Below are positions 45,235 through 55,291 of a stretch of 64,000 nt of DNA, in pieces (position 1 is the stretch's first letter; each line of letters opens with the position of its first letter). Origin of the DNA: Chondrus crispus (lineage: Eukaryota > Rhodophyta > Florideophyceae > Gigartinales > Gigartinaceae); contig NW_005179000.1 of assembly GCF_000350225.1 (NCBI RefSeq), positions 132,351-196,350 of the forward strand, written 5' to 3'. Under the pieces are notes generated by a model. The model saw only the letters and a list, made by a program, of their open reading frames with translations, was not told the origin of the DNA and ran no database searches. The translations under genes were made by a program, and so were the position numbers.

Positions 45235-47278
45235 ATGGCTGGCTACGAAAGGGGTCTGTAGTGCAATATCAGGCTCTACAGGGGGTGGAAAGAAAGAAAA
45301 ATAATTGGATATTACAAATAGTCCGGGGTGGGAGACACACGTGTGAATAATTGCACAGTTTCAATTTTTAATTATTTTATTTTATTTAGTTAATTAGTTA
45401 GCATCAATTTCGCTGACATTAGATTAGATCTAGGATCTAGCGCCGCGAGCTACTCTAGTGGCTCCGGTGGGGCGATATATACCTTAGCCCTCTGACCCGC
45501 GAGTCAGTAAAGGTAACCCGAGTTGCTGGAGTTGAATGTCGCCTTGGTCAAAGTCCGTCTCTACCAAGACGCTCCCATTTACATAAGCCTACGGTATCCT
45601 TCAGCGCTCGGAGGTCCCCTATCTTTTTCCTTTATTCCCCTATCCTTTAGTTCCCTATCCTAATTTCCCTTAATCTTGAGTTGGTCCCACCTTGTAGGAT
45701 TGTGATCCGCGACGTGACGTCATTAGCCATCGGGCTTCTGTGTTGGTGCACCAGTGGTGCTTTTCTCAGCTTTGGTTCCATCGGAATCTGGTTGCGACCG
45801 ATCCGGTGTTGGTACTTTGCCATCGGGCAGTACGACGGTGTAGCGCTGCTACGTCTTCTTCTTTCCCAACGGGCAACGTTTCGACGTCCCCGTCGAAGAC
45901 CTTATCAAGGGTATAAGGTATCAAGGCGCTCCACGAGCATTGTATTTACGACCCAGCCGGTTCGGTCTGCCTAAACACCCTGCACTCCTCGAGCATTTAC
46001 CTTTTCAAGTCTTTACCACACCCATAGTCCCGGGCCGAGCTTTTCTTCCTTTGCCCCCCTTTTAGGGATTCGAGCTACCGCAAGCCGCAAGCCCGCATAA
46101 AGGGAAAGAGAGCTCCGAACACTCAGTGGCATTGCGCCGCCGGCTGCTTTGGTTGTTTCGTTTCTTTGTTTGTTTTCGGGTTGTGAGGGTCTTCGACCTT
46201 GTCTACTGCCTACCAGGCGCATTGCACCACAGGGTCACGGCCGTAGGAAGGGCCGAGCCCGTGGAAGAATCCGACGGCGCCGAAGAGGAGGAGGTCGCGG
46301 GCAGCGCAGAGCTCGCGTGGGACGTCAGCGGAAGTGAAATACAGGCGAATAAGCAGTCAAGGAGCGGCCGTAGGTGTCGTTCTCGATGGCTTCTTCGCAG
46401 GGGAGGTCGTTGGGGAGCGAGTGACGTTGTTTTGGACGTCAGCGATCTTGAAGATGCCGGTAGCACTGCTTGTACGCAATTTAACGGCAAGCAGATAAAG
46501 CTTTGTCACTTTGTTTGTAGACAATGTACTGGAATAATGCATGCAATGGACTAATGAACACATTGTAGTTCATACTGTCCCCGTTGAAAGACTTAAACTG
46601 TGGCACCTGTATCGGTTCCTTTCTGTTGTTTTGCTGTTGCGTACTACAGGGCTTAGTCCACAGAAGTCCATTGAGGTCTTGTACCGTTTGGTTACGACGC
46701 ACCTTTCTTTGGAGAGAATATGTTTTATTTTTAACGACATCAAGGCATACTCTGTGATGAGCCGTGAGACGGACCACTGAAGAGAGCTCGTGGAACTCCC
46801 AGAGGGATCAAGCAGTACCACTGAGTGGGTTTTGATAGTCCGCATTTCCCCTATCATGCAGAACGTTTTTGAACTTGCCGCACACAACCTTAACGCTCGA
46901 CGATATCTTGTACAGGACGAGGGCGAGCGATAGCAGGTCAAGACAATATCTAACCGTATGGCTGAGAAGGAGGGAAACTGCGCTGACGTTCTAGCAGATC
47001 CCTTCTCGCCGCTAACACTATTGGTGTGACTTCGGCGCCGAGGCCAATCACAGACTTCTAGTGTGGATGAGTTGCTGTCGATGGTCCTTATAGACCAGGT
47101 AACTCAAGGTCGCCATGGGGTAATAATGACAACCGATAGACACTATGGACAGTTGTTGCTGCTTCGTAGTTTGCTCGCGCTTGAAATCGGATCCCTCTTC
47201 GTAATGCCGGGGCACCTTTTGTTGGTAGGAATTTCTTGCAGCTTAGGCATTTTGATCAGGAGGAGGAGGAGGAGGTAG
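45235..47278 (+). pseudogene. piggyBac-like transposase, copy 2
   Basis: ACACCATGGCTGGC at 45235 is a plausible start, followed after the LTR-D insertion by a Glu-rich stretch (VEESDGAEEEEVAG; 46260-46300). The N-terminal helical part WHLYRFLSVVLLLRTTGLS and LSLERICFIFNDIKAY (46600-46750) resembles the start of piggyBac transposases. Then DELLSMVLIDQ and GVIMTTDRHYGQLLLLRS, SLFVMPGHLL (47063-47220), carrying the second catalytic Asp. A stop follows HLL-region acidic residues near 47278. At least three frameshifts. The first and third acidic catalytic residues could not be placed, so the family call is tentative. Confidence 0.5.
45257..46231. mobile_element. Solo LTR, family D, copy 2 (TSD GGGTC)
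   Basis: 975 bp, TGTAGTGCAATATC to GCATTGCACCACA, flanked by GGGTC at 45252-45256 and 46232-46236. Opposite in orientation to copy 1 (1139-2190) and similar throughout, e.g. TTGTAGGATTGTGATCCGCRACGTGACGTC. It splits the start of the piggyBac/YqaJ gene a few codons after an ATG. Confidence 0.9.
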
Positions 47279-48450
47279 AAATCGGGGGGATGATGTGGAC
47301 GGTGACGGCGGGGAGTTAAAAGTTGATGAAGATGTACCAGTAGATGGAGTAGAGCAAAATGTGACAGGGGTCACACCATTTGCAACCGGCAGCTCCACAA
47401 TTGACTGGCCGAGGAGGTTTGTAATTGATGGCTCCGTAGACGAGGCCCCTGCTGCGTTCTGTGCCACTAACCTTCTCAAGGCCACAGGACCAGACGCATC
47501 ACCCAGGCAAAGGCTCTTTGCTGTGGCAGTTAGAGAAAGAGGCACAACAAAGTTTAACATAGTTCTGCGCTTTGCTCGCAACCTTCCTTCGTCTATAACT
47601 ATGTCGATTGCCACGTGGGTTGCATGACCAGGGCCAGAAGCCTGTGCGACGCTCTTTTTCAGTGCGTTGACCAACAAAATCTCACAACTGGTTGAGGAGT
47701 CATTCTAAAGAGGGCATCGTCTCTTGAGAATAACTCCTCAACAAAGAGCGCTTTTGCAAGCGAGGTCATGAGGCATTGCCAGGTTCTAACGGTTGGACAA
47801 CGTCGCGCGGAATTGTTCGTCATGAGGCAGCTTAGAGTGACGGGAATGCTTGCTGGTCGTTTTACCATTGAAAACAGTGCCGTGTGGCAGCTTAATAGGC
47901 TCGCCGTTCGTACTACGGAAGCCCCGCGGCCCCAAAAGTTGTTCCGCCAATGCGCAGAATCGTGGTTTAGTGGATCACGATTGACTGAGACGATGATGCG
48001 GGGAACTGCGAACGAGAAAGCTGCTTTCTTAGAGCCAGAAGCAAAGCCTTTTGTGAAGGGTGTATTCCAACTTGGAATGGTAGCACGTAAGGAGGAGTCA
48101 TGGCTTGCGTGCATCGCAGACGGAATCGCAATAATAGACCACACAGTACTGGGACTGGATGGGTTAACAGAGAGCAACGCATTCGGGGCATCCTTGCGAG
48201 TGTTCAATCAAGATGATTGTTTCCTACAGTTCACTGGACTGGGCGATTGGGATTAAACAGCGGATGCCATTACATGCGAGTTTGGCGACGCAACCATTCG
48301 CAAGTACGTACCTGAGCCTCACATGGGCCAAGTTATACAACAAGTGCTGGTGCTACATGTCTTTCTTCCAATGTATATATCAGCGTCTGAGACTGGTGTT
48401 GTATACGTAATCATCGTGCGGGGGCTAGAGCACGTTTTCAGTACTTTCGA
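47279..48450 (+). pseudogene. YqaJ-type nuclease domain downstream of transposase
   Basis: Frame from 47768 to 48793 with one stop at 48254-48256. Motifs: MMRGTANEKAAFLE (conserved Glu), FVKGVFQLGMVARKEESWLAC and ADGIAIIDH (the SPDG-like Asp), then a degraded ASLRVFNQ where an ExK motif is expected. HMGQVIQQVLVLHV follows (the Gln/helix that ends the fold). YqaJ/lambda-exonuclease family members are PD-(D/E)XK nucleases. The same domain follows the transposase in copy 1, so it belongs to the element. The upstream stretch 47295-47627 is an open linker. Confidence 0.6.
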
Positions 48451-49285
48451 GCTGGCCCTTGCACCAAATGCAAGAGCTCTGGCTAGCTGGGCCCATGAAC
48501 CTTCCGCTGGAGACCTGGTCCCTCCTGCTTGTGCGGATACACAGACAAAATTTCTACCACAGGACAAGCTTTCATTCTGGAAGGCCATCAACGAAGATGT
48601 AGAAAAGAGAGGGCCGATGCCTTCTATTAAGAGTTTCAATCACGGAATACAAAGTCTGTATTCCAAGACTAAGGGAGGTGGCATCATCACGACGCTAGGA
48701 ACAGAAGCTGGTTATTCAGACCTTAAAACACTAGCATTGAATGCGTTTACGTCATACGGACCGAAGTACAAGGCTCATCTTCTGAAGCCGTGAGACTCTT
48801 TTAATAACATGAAGAGATTTAGAGACTCCCCCAATTCTGTCCAGTCTCTCGCTGGCTTTATCCACTATGTACCAGGCGAGATTCTTCAACATGCTGATAG
48901 ATTGCGGGTGGCGTCACCACTTTCTCACGTATTGAACTCACCAACAGGGAGAATTAACAAAGCTGATGGGTCACGGCTGAGCTCACCAGACAAGTCCAGA
49001 AAGAGGCGGCAGTTGATTTTCTCTCATGGGCAAGAGGGTATCAAGATTGGGATGTCATCCACGCACAATCAGAAACAGGTTCGCGAACATTTATATTGTT
49101 CGCTTTGTGGTATCAACAGCACGTATCAGGCTTCAGATGTGACCGAAGCGGCGAGCTATCTCCTAATCCCCTCTTTCCGCGGATACCGATCCTCATTGCG
49201 TGCAACCTTTGGCACGTACACCTATGTGTTCGCACCTACCCTGGCTTACGGAAAAGCTGCTGGGAACTCTAGCATCCTAAATTAA
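48451..49285 (+). pseudogene. C-terminal region of piggyBac/YqaJ copy 2
   Basis: Two open blocks: to 48793 (DKLSFWKAINEDVEKRGPMP, KSFNHGIQSLYSKTKGG) and 48809-49285 (DSPNSVQSLAGFIHYVPGEI, then a basic SPDKSRKRRQLIF, then HLYCSLCGINSTYQ with a CX2C pair). QSLAGF recurs in copy 1 at the same place. No named domain recognised; the Cys pair hints at a small zinc site. Ends at a TAA at 49285. Confidence 0.5.
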
Positions 49286-50327
49286 ATCTAGAAGCACGCG
49301 AAACGCCCGCACCGAGGGCAACTAAAACTCATCCATATTCCACTCGGGTCGCCCCTGACAGTCAAACCAATGACGACCCTACTGTGACACCGATGGCGAG
49401 GCCTCGAAAGCGAGCGCGAAGAGCTTCGAAGCGAAACGCATGATGAGCTTTGTCATTGCAGTGGTTTAATTTCTATTGTCGTCTGCACAATTCTTACACT
49501 TTGCTTGAGGTAACAAGTCTTAAACTTCTGCCTATTAAGGACTTATGTAAACCTCGTCGATAAATGAAGTGTTCTATCGTTATAAATAGTGCTTTCTAAC
49601 TGTACTACATGTACTATACCACCCGCCTAGTGTCCGTGACAGATAACGTGACCTGGTCGTAGTCCGAGGACTGTTTCATAGGCTGTTGGCAATGCATTGA
49701 TAAGAGCCTCAGAGTCGAAGGCAGACCAAGCGCAGTACTACAAAGCCATACAGTGCTCTTGCTTGCGCAAAAAGCACCTTACTATGGATCAGTGTACTGA
49801 TCCTTAGCCGAAAGGGGGTATTTTTGGCTCCCGGGACGGTCCCTTTCGGGCTGCCGATAACTCTGGACCACTAACTCTGTCTTATCACACTCTTTCACAG
49901 ATGATTGTATTGCTCGCGAACTACAACATGAATCAAAGGCATTTCCTGCGAAAAGAAGGTACTGCAGTCTTTTGGTTGCGCCGAGAGTGTTACTGTGCTA
50001 CTGCATCCGTTATCATGTACTGTCCTTGTAATTACAGTTCGGTGGTAAACAGATATTTATGCATGAAGCTTTGTACGCGTCTCCGTACACTCTAGCGTGT
50101 CCAAGGGTGAAACGCTCCGGAAAATGGAGAGTGACTGTAATTGCTATCAGCCAATCGAGCGTACCTCATCTCGCAGCCTCACTGCTCTGTGGTACTTATG
50201 GCACCACAGTGAGCCTCTTGCCAGCCCTCCTCTACTGGCCATGTGTATTTCTCTTGCCCGAGAAATTACCGTCAGTTTAGGCGGTGACATATTCTAGTAA
50301 GTACAAGCACAGTGCTTTGGAGCCATC
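49286..50327. other. Interval between piggyBac/YqaJ and DIRS-like element
   Basis: No supported ORF. Short inverted repeats occur (GCACTG..CACAGTG near 50175-50210). It probably holds the 3' end of one element and the 5' end of the next. Confidence 0.3.
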
Positions 50328-50973
50328 ATGGCTCATGATGAGCGTACAACCGGAACAACCCGCCGATACGGACATGCTGGTGCTCCCTGCCCCACGCCTC
50401 CGGCAGTCGCAGCTGTGTCGCGCCCTGCGTTAGCTGTGCAAGCAGCGTGGGAGAGTGCCGTGCCCGCGAGTCGGGATTATGGACCTGTTGTGGCAGAGCT
50501 CAGCTCCCTCAAGTTTGTTGGAGAAGGAAGTGTCTTCGGGAATGGCCCCGATGTACCCGTCAGCTATATGGGTTACTTCAATCCTGCTGCTGAAACTTTC
50601 GTCTCCGTGTTGAAGTTCAGGGACCAACGCTCGGACAGCAAATGGGAATATGTAAACGCTGCTGGCGTTTGGACCGAAATGGGACTCTCTGCTCTCATAG
50701 TTGATAAGGATCAGAGCGAGAAAGTTCTGAGAATTGCAAGGAAACTGGCTTTGGCTGAAAAGCCTATCTGTGCCGGGGTGGAGGTACCGTCTATGCGCGA
50801 GCGGTATGTCAGGGACATCCTTGACGAAGGTGTGGAGGCAGCCAGACAGATATAATAACTTGTGGAACAGGGGCACGACGCTGAGTTCTCTGCTTCGTAT
50901 AAGTTCGACCGCGAGGCACTCACTTAAAAGTTGGATATCCAGGCAGGGAAGAACATTTACAAGGCGAGGTTAG
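50328..50973 (+). pseudogene. DIRS-like element, first ORF (putative Gag)
   Basis: An open frame of 175 codons (50328-50855) continues in a second frame to about 50973. Features: Ala/Pro-rich N-terminus, then SLKFVGEGSVFGNG, YMGYFNPAAETFV, KWEYVNAAGVWTEM and a helical SEKVLRIARKLALAEKP. No zinc knuckle. It is placed upstream of RT as Gag is in DIRS/Ngaro elements. That role is inferred from position alone. Confidence 0.45.
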
Positions 50974-51159
50974 TGATGACTACGGGTATGAAGAACGCTG
51001 AATCCTTTACCGGGGATGGGTCCAGCCCGGAATAATGTGCCTACGAAAGGATGGAAAAGGGACAAAAGGTAAAGGGGGAGCACCTTTGTGGTGGGGAGGG
51101 CTCTTACGGCGAAAGTTTGGCGTTCGGACTTAGGTCTCAACGAGTAAATTGCACATTAC

Positions 51160-51760
51160 ATGCGATACGGTGTATTGGGCATGCCGACGGTACCCTTCGA
51201 GGACCGTACGGTACTCAGCGAGCTCCCCCGAACGACTGAAGACAGGCGAATTTTCACGGAGGATCTGGCAAGGGGTTGTGGGGAGAGGGTATACGAGGAG
51301 TTAGGGTTTGAGGACGCCGAGGCCCACAGGAAAGGGGGCAGGATGATCTTGTCAACCTTCACGGTTTGGACAGGCGAGGGCGAGGACTGCAAAGAAAGTT
51401 TTGTATCTAGTTTCAAGTGGAAGAACAAACACTGGCCGAACGGTACAGTCAAGATGGAGACACTACAGTCCTTTTTTATGTCATCTGCAGGGAGGGGACG
51501 TGCCGATGTCTCGGGATATCAAAAGTGGGTACCGACACTTATATCTCAATCCTCGCATGGGAGACGTTTTTCTTTTGCGATAAAACGGTCCTTATTACGG
51601 TTGCATCGCGCTACCGTTCGGCTGGGGTACTCAGTGTTGTGGTTCACCGAGCTGCTCCGTCCTCTGGTGAATCACTTGAGGGAGCACCTGGGGTAGCGCA
51701 TCCTTCCGTACATTAACGACTTTCCATGAGAGCCGTCACCGCTGGGGGGGCCTTCGAGAA
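51160..51760 (+). pseudogene. DIRS-like reverse transcriptase
   Basis: Fragments over three frames. SFKWKNKHWPNGTVKMETLQ precedes SRDIKSGYRHLYLNPRMGD (first catalytic Asp in DIKSGY). Then CIALPFGWG and WFTELLRPLVNHLREHLG, followed by ILPYINDF, where the second-motif YIDD has become YIND. The DxxSGYxHxxLxP pattern and the RNase H type that follows are typical of DIRS-group elements rather than gypsy. Dead by frameshift and active-site loss. Confidence 0.75.
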
Positions 51761-52229
51761 GAAAGGACTGCGAGGAGACTAGGAGGAGATTGTCGATAAT
51801 GTTTAAAAGGCAGTGGCTCGTCAGACACCCGGGGAAAGGATGCTGGGAAGTAACGACCACGCTGGATCATTTGGGTTGCGTCGTAGATACCGTTGCGATG
51901 AGGGTGTTCGTGTCCAACAGCAAGGTAGCCAGCCTGCGTCTGCGTCTGCTCTCCAAGCAGCTCCTCTTGCCTGCTCAAAGGAGCTGCCGGTGGATATCGT
52001 TGAGGAGGCTGCGGTATTTTTGCGGAGTAGCTGTGTAGATCACACTGGCCATTCCACTGTCACGGTTCTACACCGGGAGCCTCTACTGCGACATGGCACT
52101 GTCCGGGCTCTGGGATACGGAAAATTTGCAATGTGTGCCCCGTGGTCGCAGTTAGCACGGGGACGCGACAAGGGGCCACGACTAGTTTGAAAATGTGCGC
52201 CTTTGCTGACAATTGCATCACGACTCGCA

Positions 52230-52972
52230 CCAATGGCGTTAGCTGTCAAGGGGGAAGGAAGCCAGTTGGTCAGGCTGGCGCCTGACCTCACGCTGCACTC
52301 TGATGCCACCAACGTGGGGTACGGAGGGACGCTAAGATCACAAGCGTTGGCGGTCTTGCGGGGTTTATAGGAGGGCCAAGGCTTCTGGACGGCAGCCGAT
52401 TGCGCGCACTCCATCACTTTGAGGAAACTTTTGGAGGATGGGTTGCTCTTACAGAGGCACTTTGCGGCGTACGTACGTCAGCCGACCGCAAGTTCAGCGT
52501 CTCTTGCTACACGATGACAATCAAGGAGTCTGTTTCATTTTAAGCGCCATGGTATCCGCTTACAGGCCTATGATGGCGGACCTACGCAGGCTGCAAGTTA
52601 CGCTGCAAACTCTGGGCGTGCGGATCGAAGCGCAGCGGCTGCCGTTCGCGGTCAGTCGATCGCCGAAGCTCTCTCCTGGACCTGGGATCCAGGCGACGTG
52701 CATGCAACGGGCCAGCTGCTTCAGTCGATCCAGGACGAGTGCCAAGTGGACCCGGTTGTGTTGGCACATCGCTTTCTTGGAGATAATGCAGTCGCATAAC
52801 GGAAATGCCTGGAAGACTCAGACGCAGGAAGATGGACGGGAGGGCGTGCCTGTGGAGTCCTCTCTTCGACATGCTCCCGTTAGTCATTTGCAAGTTCATA
52901 GCCGATGGTCGGACGGGCGCCTTGGTGGCTCCCCGCTGGCCACTGCAAGCCAGGCATCCGCAATTAGTGCGT
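52230..52972 (+). pseudogene. DIRS-like RNase H and linker
   Basis: DLTLHSDATNVGYGGTL gives the first Asp. GFWTAADCAHSITLRKLLE follows, with the usual ELRA Glu changed. RLLLHDDNQGVCFILSAMVS carries the later Asp, and VTLQTLGVRIEAQRLPFAVS the last block. Then a conserved linker (TGALVAPRWPLQARHPQLV) runs up to the LTR insertion at 52973. At least two stops and one frameshift. Confidence 0.75.
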
Positions 52973-53113
52973 TGTGGTATAACTATCCTCGTCACGACCC
53001 CTCATAAACGAGGGAGGTTAGAGATACGGGAGCGCGCGTTGTTGGATGCTCTCGCGCGAACGAGAACCGCACGCATTTACTCGAAAAGAGCGGAGGCAAA
53101 CTTGGCCAGTGAC

Positions 53114-53763
53114 TGTGGCATAACAGCGGTTCAGATTAGATTTAGATTAGATCAATACGAGCCACACACGCGCACACGTGTACCCACACGTGTGCGGGGC
53201 GCGCAAGTGGACACACACACACATGTACTACACGTGTACGAGGCGCGCATCCCCACGAGCACACGTGTACCCGCACGTGTACTGTCAACACGGGACGGCC
53301 CGCGCTGACTACAGTAGCTCTACAGTACAGTCCGTACTGTACTGTAGAATGTTAGGGTTGATTGTATATTAAATAACGGAGCAGATCGGCGGCGGTGAGG
53401 GGTACAAGCACGGACTTGTCCATGACCTACCGCCTAGGTCCGTCTTCCAGCTTAACTAACACGCGCGATCCGCCTTCGCGCGCGTTAACCGGGACAAAGC
53501 GGGTAGGGGACAGCCGCGTACGCGAGCGAGCCTAGATCCGCCTCCGCCCGTCAGCGCTGGTACGTTACCCAGCGCTGCTCCGGGGCTTCGACGCGTAGAT
53601 CGGCCCACGCGTACGCTCGTCCCCGACCGTCCCGCTCTACCACGCTACCAGGGCCCGCTTCCCTGTCTCGTTAGCTATGTGTTCTCCCCGTCTTCTCGCC
53701 CCCGTACAGGGTCTACGTCGAGCAGAGTATACACCCCTCTCCGTTGGGGGGTGTTATATTACA
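53114..53763. mobile_element. Solo LTR, family C, copy 2 (TSD GTGAC)
   Basis: 650 bp, TGTGGCATAACAG to GTTATATTACA, flanked by GTGAC (53109-53113 and 53764-53768). Same orientation as copy 1 (40259-40930). It lies inside a B-family solo LTR, so it is the younger of the two. Includes a run of ACACGTGTAC motifs (53170-53285). Confidence 0.9.
53319..53348. promoter_or_regulatory. Hairpin in LTR-C copy 2
   Basis: Perfect 12-bp stem TCTACAGTACAG / CTGTACTGTAGA with loop TCCGTA. Same place as the TTCG hairpin of copy 1, but with different bases in the stem. Confidence 0.7.
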
Positions 53764-54221
53764 GTGACGCTCAGCCGGTCGGCAGTGCTAAATCCGGACG
53801 GAAGGTCACGGGTTAGAAGCCGAAGCTCTAAGGGAAACCAATATCGGAAGTGGCTCAGTGCCGTAAAGGGAAGGGAGGCGAGTCTACCTCCCGTTTATTG
53901 GAGCGGGGATTGTACCAAATTCTTAACCCCTCAGAGGGACGCCGGGATACCTGTCGTGCTATGGTAGCTGGTACTTACTGTAGACCAGATACTGTACACA
54001 ATTAACTAATTTTTGCCATTAACTACTAGTTACTAAATACCGAGCGGTCAGATGCTACACGTGTGTCCCATGGGGTACTTTCGTGCTCCGCAGCGGGCGC
54101 ACGCCAGCAGTGCGGCTCCTTACAGCCCCGACTAGCGACGGTGGGTTACAGTACCCATGGTTTCCCCGTTCGGCTTCTATCTCCGCGGGGAGGTCGTGGC
54201 ACACAGTTGTACCACATGCGT

Positions 54222-54664
54222 CACGCCGCTACGGTCATGCGATATCCATTCACTATGTGTCTGCTTTTCTCTACTGAAGAGTTCGAAAAGCTCAACGCCG
54301 ATTGGTCCGGTGTTCTTGCAACAATGGCGTGAGAGTAGTATGGCAGGAAGGAATAAGGGATGCGGTATTGGCCCGCTGTGGGGATGACGGAGCAATAGGA
54401 AGCGCTCAGGCCGCGGAGGACTTGTTTTCCCACTGCGGATGGATTTATAGGACTTGGGCCTATCGGTCGACCTAGATCAAATAAGGACTTGAATTCTGCG
54501 ACAAAAATGGACGACGGCGGCTTAGGGCGAAGGAGGGGGATGCTCTAGAATATATTGGCTAATTTCACCTGGAAGGCAAGGTCCGTCCCACGCCAATGGC
54601 GCAGTGCGATACGGCCGTATCTCGATACTTAGAGTTCCTTAACTTCGACTTCCCAACCCATACC
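54222..54664 (+). pseudogene. DIRS-like tyrosine recombinase, N-terminal part
   Basis: After the LTR, frames carry GLEFCDKNGRRRLRAKEGDA, LEYIG and FHLEGKVRPTPMAQCDTAVS, then RYLEFLNFDFPTHT. This is the helical SAM-like core-binding region that precedes the catalytic domain of tyrosine recombinases. It continues after the next LTR insertion as PRIAALVHAYINKHDLQGI (from 55292). Recombinases of this group integrate circular cDNA without an integrase. Confidence 0.65.
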
Positions 54665-55286
54665 TATGGGATAACTCCTCTCCGCCCTTGGTTGGGTGAG
54701 AGGCGCAGGCCTTGTGGAGGGAGCACGCGACGCGGACGCGCTGGGCGAATAGATCCGATACGGTCGAACTCGCGAAAAGGGAGAGGCTCACTGGCCGGTT
54801 ACGCGCACTCGCCCCGTGGTGCGTAAACGGGAGCAACCGGTAATGGGTTAGAAGCCAGCGCGCGGATAAACTACCGAACGGTCGTAGATTAGGCGCGAAA
54901 GGGACGGGGGCGAGCTTGCCTCAGTTTACTGGTGAGGACGGGTGTCAGGTCTTAACCCCTCAGAGGCACGCCTCGGACACCTGTCCCAGTGCAGTAGTAC
55001 AGTACCTGCCGCCTAGCGCGTGCCGGGTACTGGACACAATTAGAATGCTAGCGCCATAATTACCACTACGGCACGGACGCTGCTACTACACGTGTGCACT
55101 ACTGTACACGCGTGACCTTTACAGACTACCGCACGGACGACACATGTGCTTCTGTACACGTGCGCCACGCCACGACCGGTCGGCACACGCGCGCGATCCC
55201 TACACGTGGGCACACCCGCCCACGTGTGCTCTGTGCACGGCCGCCCGGTTAATAACCTCCGCGCGCGCGCGCAGTTCGTTGTACTA
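54665..55286 (-). mobile_element. Solo LTR, family B (subfamily 2), copy 6 (TSD ATACC)
   Basis: 622 bp, TATGGGATAACTCC to TTCGTTGTACTACA, flanked by ATACC (54660-54664 and 55287-55291). Closest to the B2 LTR at 42718. It splits the recombinase frame; coding sense resumes in frame on the right. Confidence 0.88.
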
Positions 55287-55291
55287 CAATA

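Larger units (their letters stand above)
52973..54216 (-). mobile_element. Solo LTR, family B, copy 5, with LTR-C nested inside (TSD TGCGT)
   Basis: TGTGGTATAACTATCC to CAGTTGTACCACA, with TGCGT at 52968-52972 and 54217-54221. Bases 53114-53768 are a later LTR-C insertion plus its target duplication; without it the LTR is about 589 bp and colinear with B LTR copy 1. It interrupts the DIRS-like element between RNase H and recombinase. Confidence 0.88.

Noticed and set aside
46126-46554. Transposase start at ATG 46126
   Set aside because: This start lies inside the LTR-D insertion (45257-46231); the native start is more likely the ATG at 45235.
47768-48450. YqaJ-like block as a stray phage or viral gene
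   Set aside because: The same block follows the same transposase in the second copy (32496-32200), so it is part of the element.
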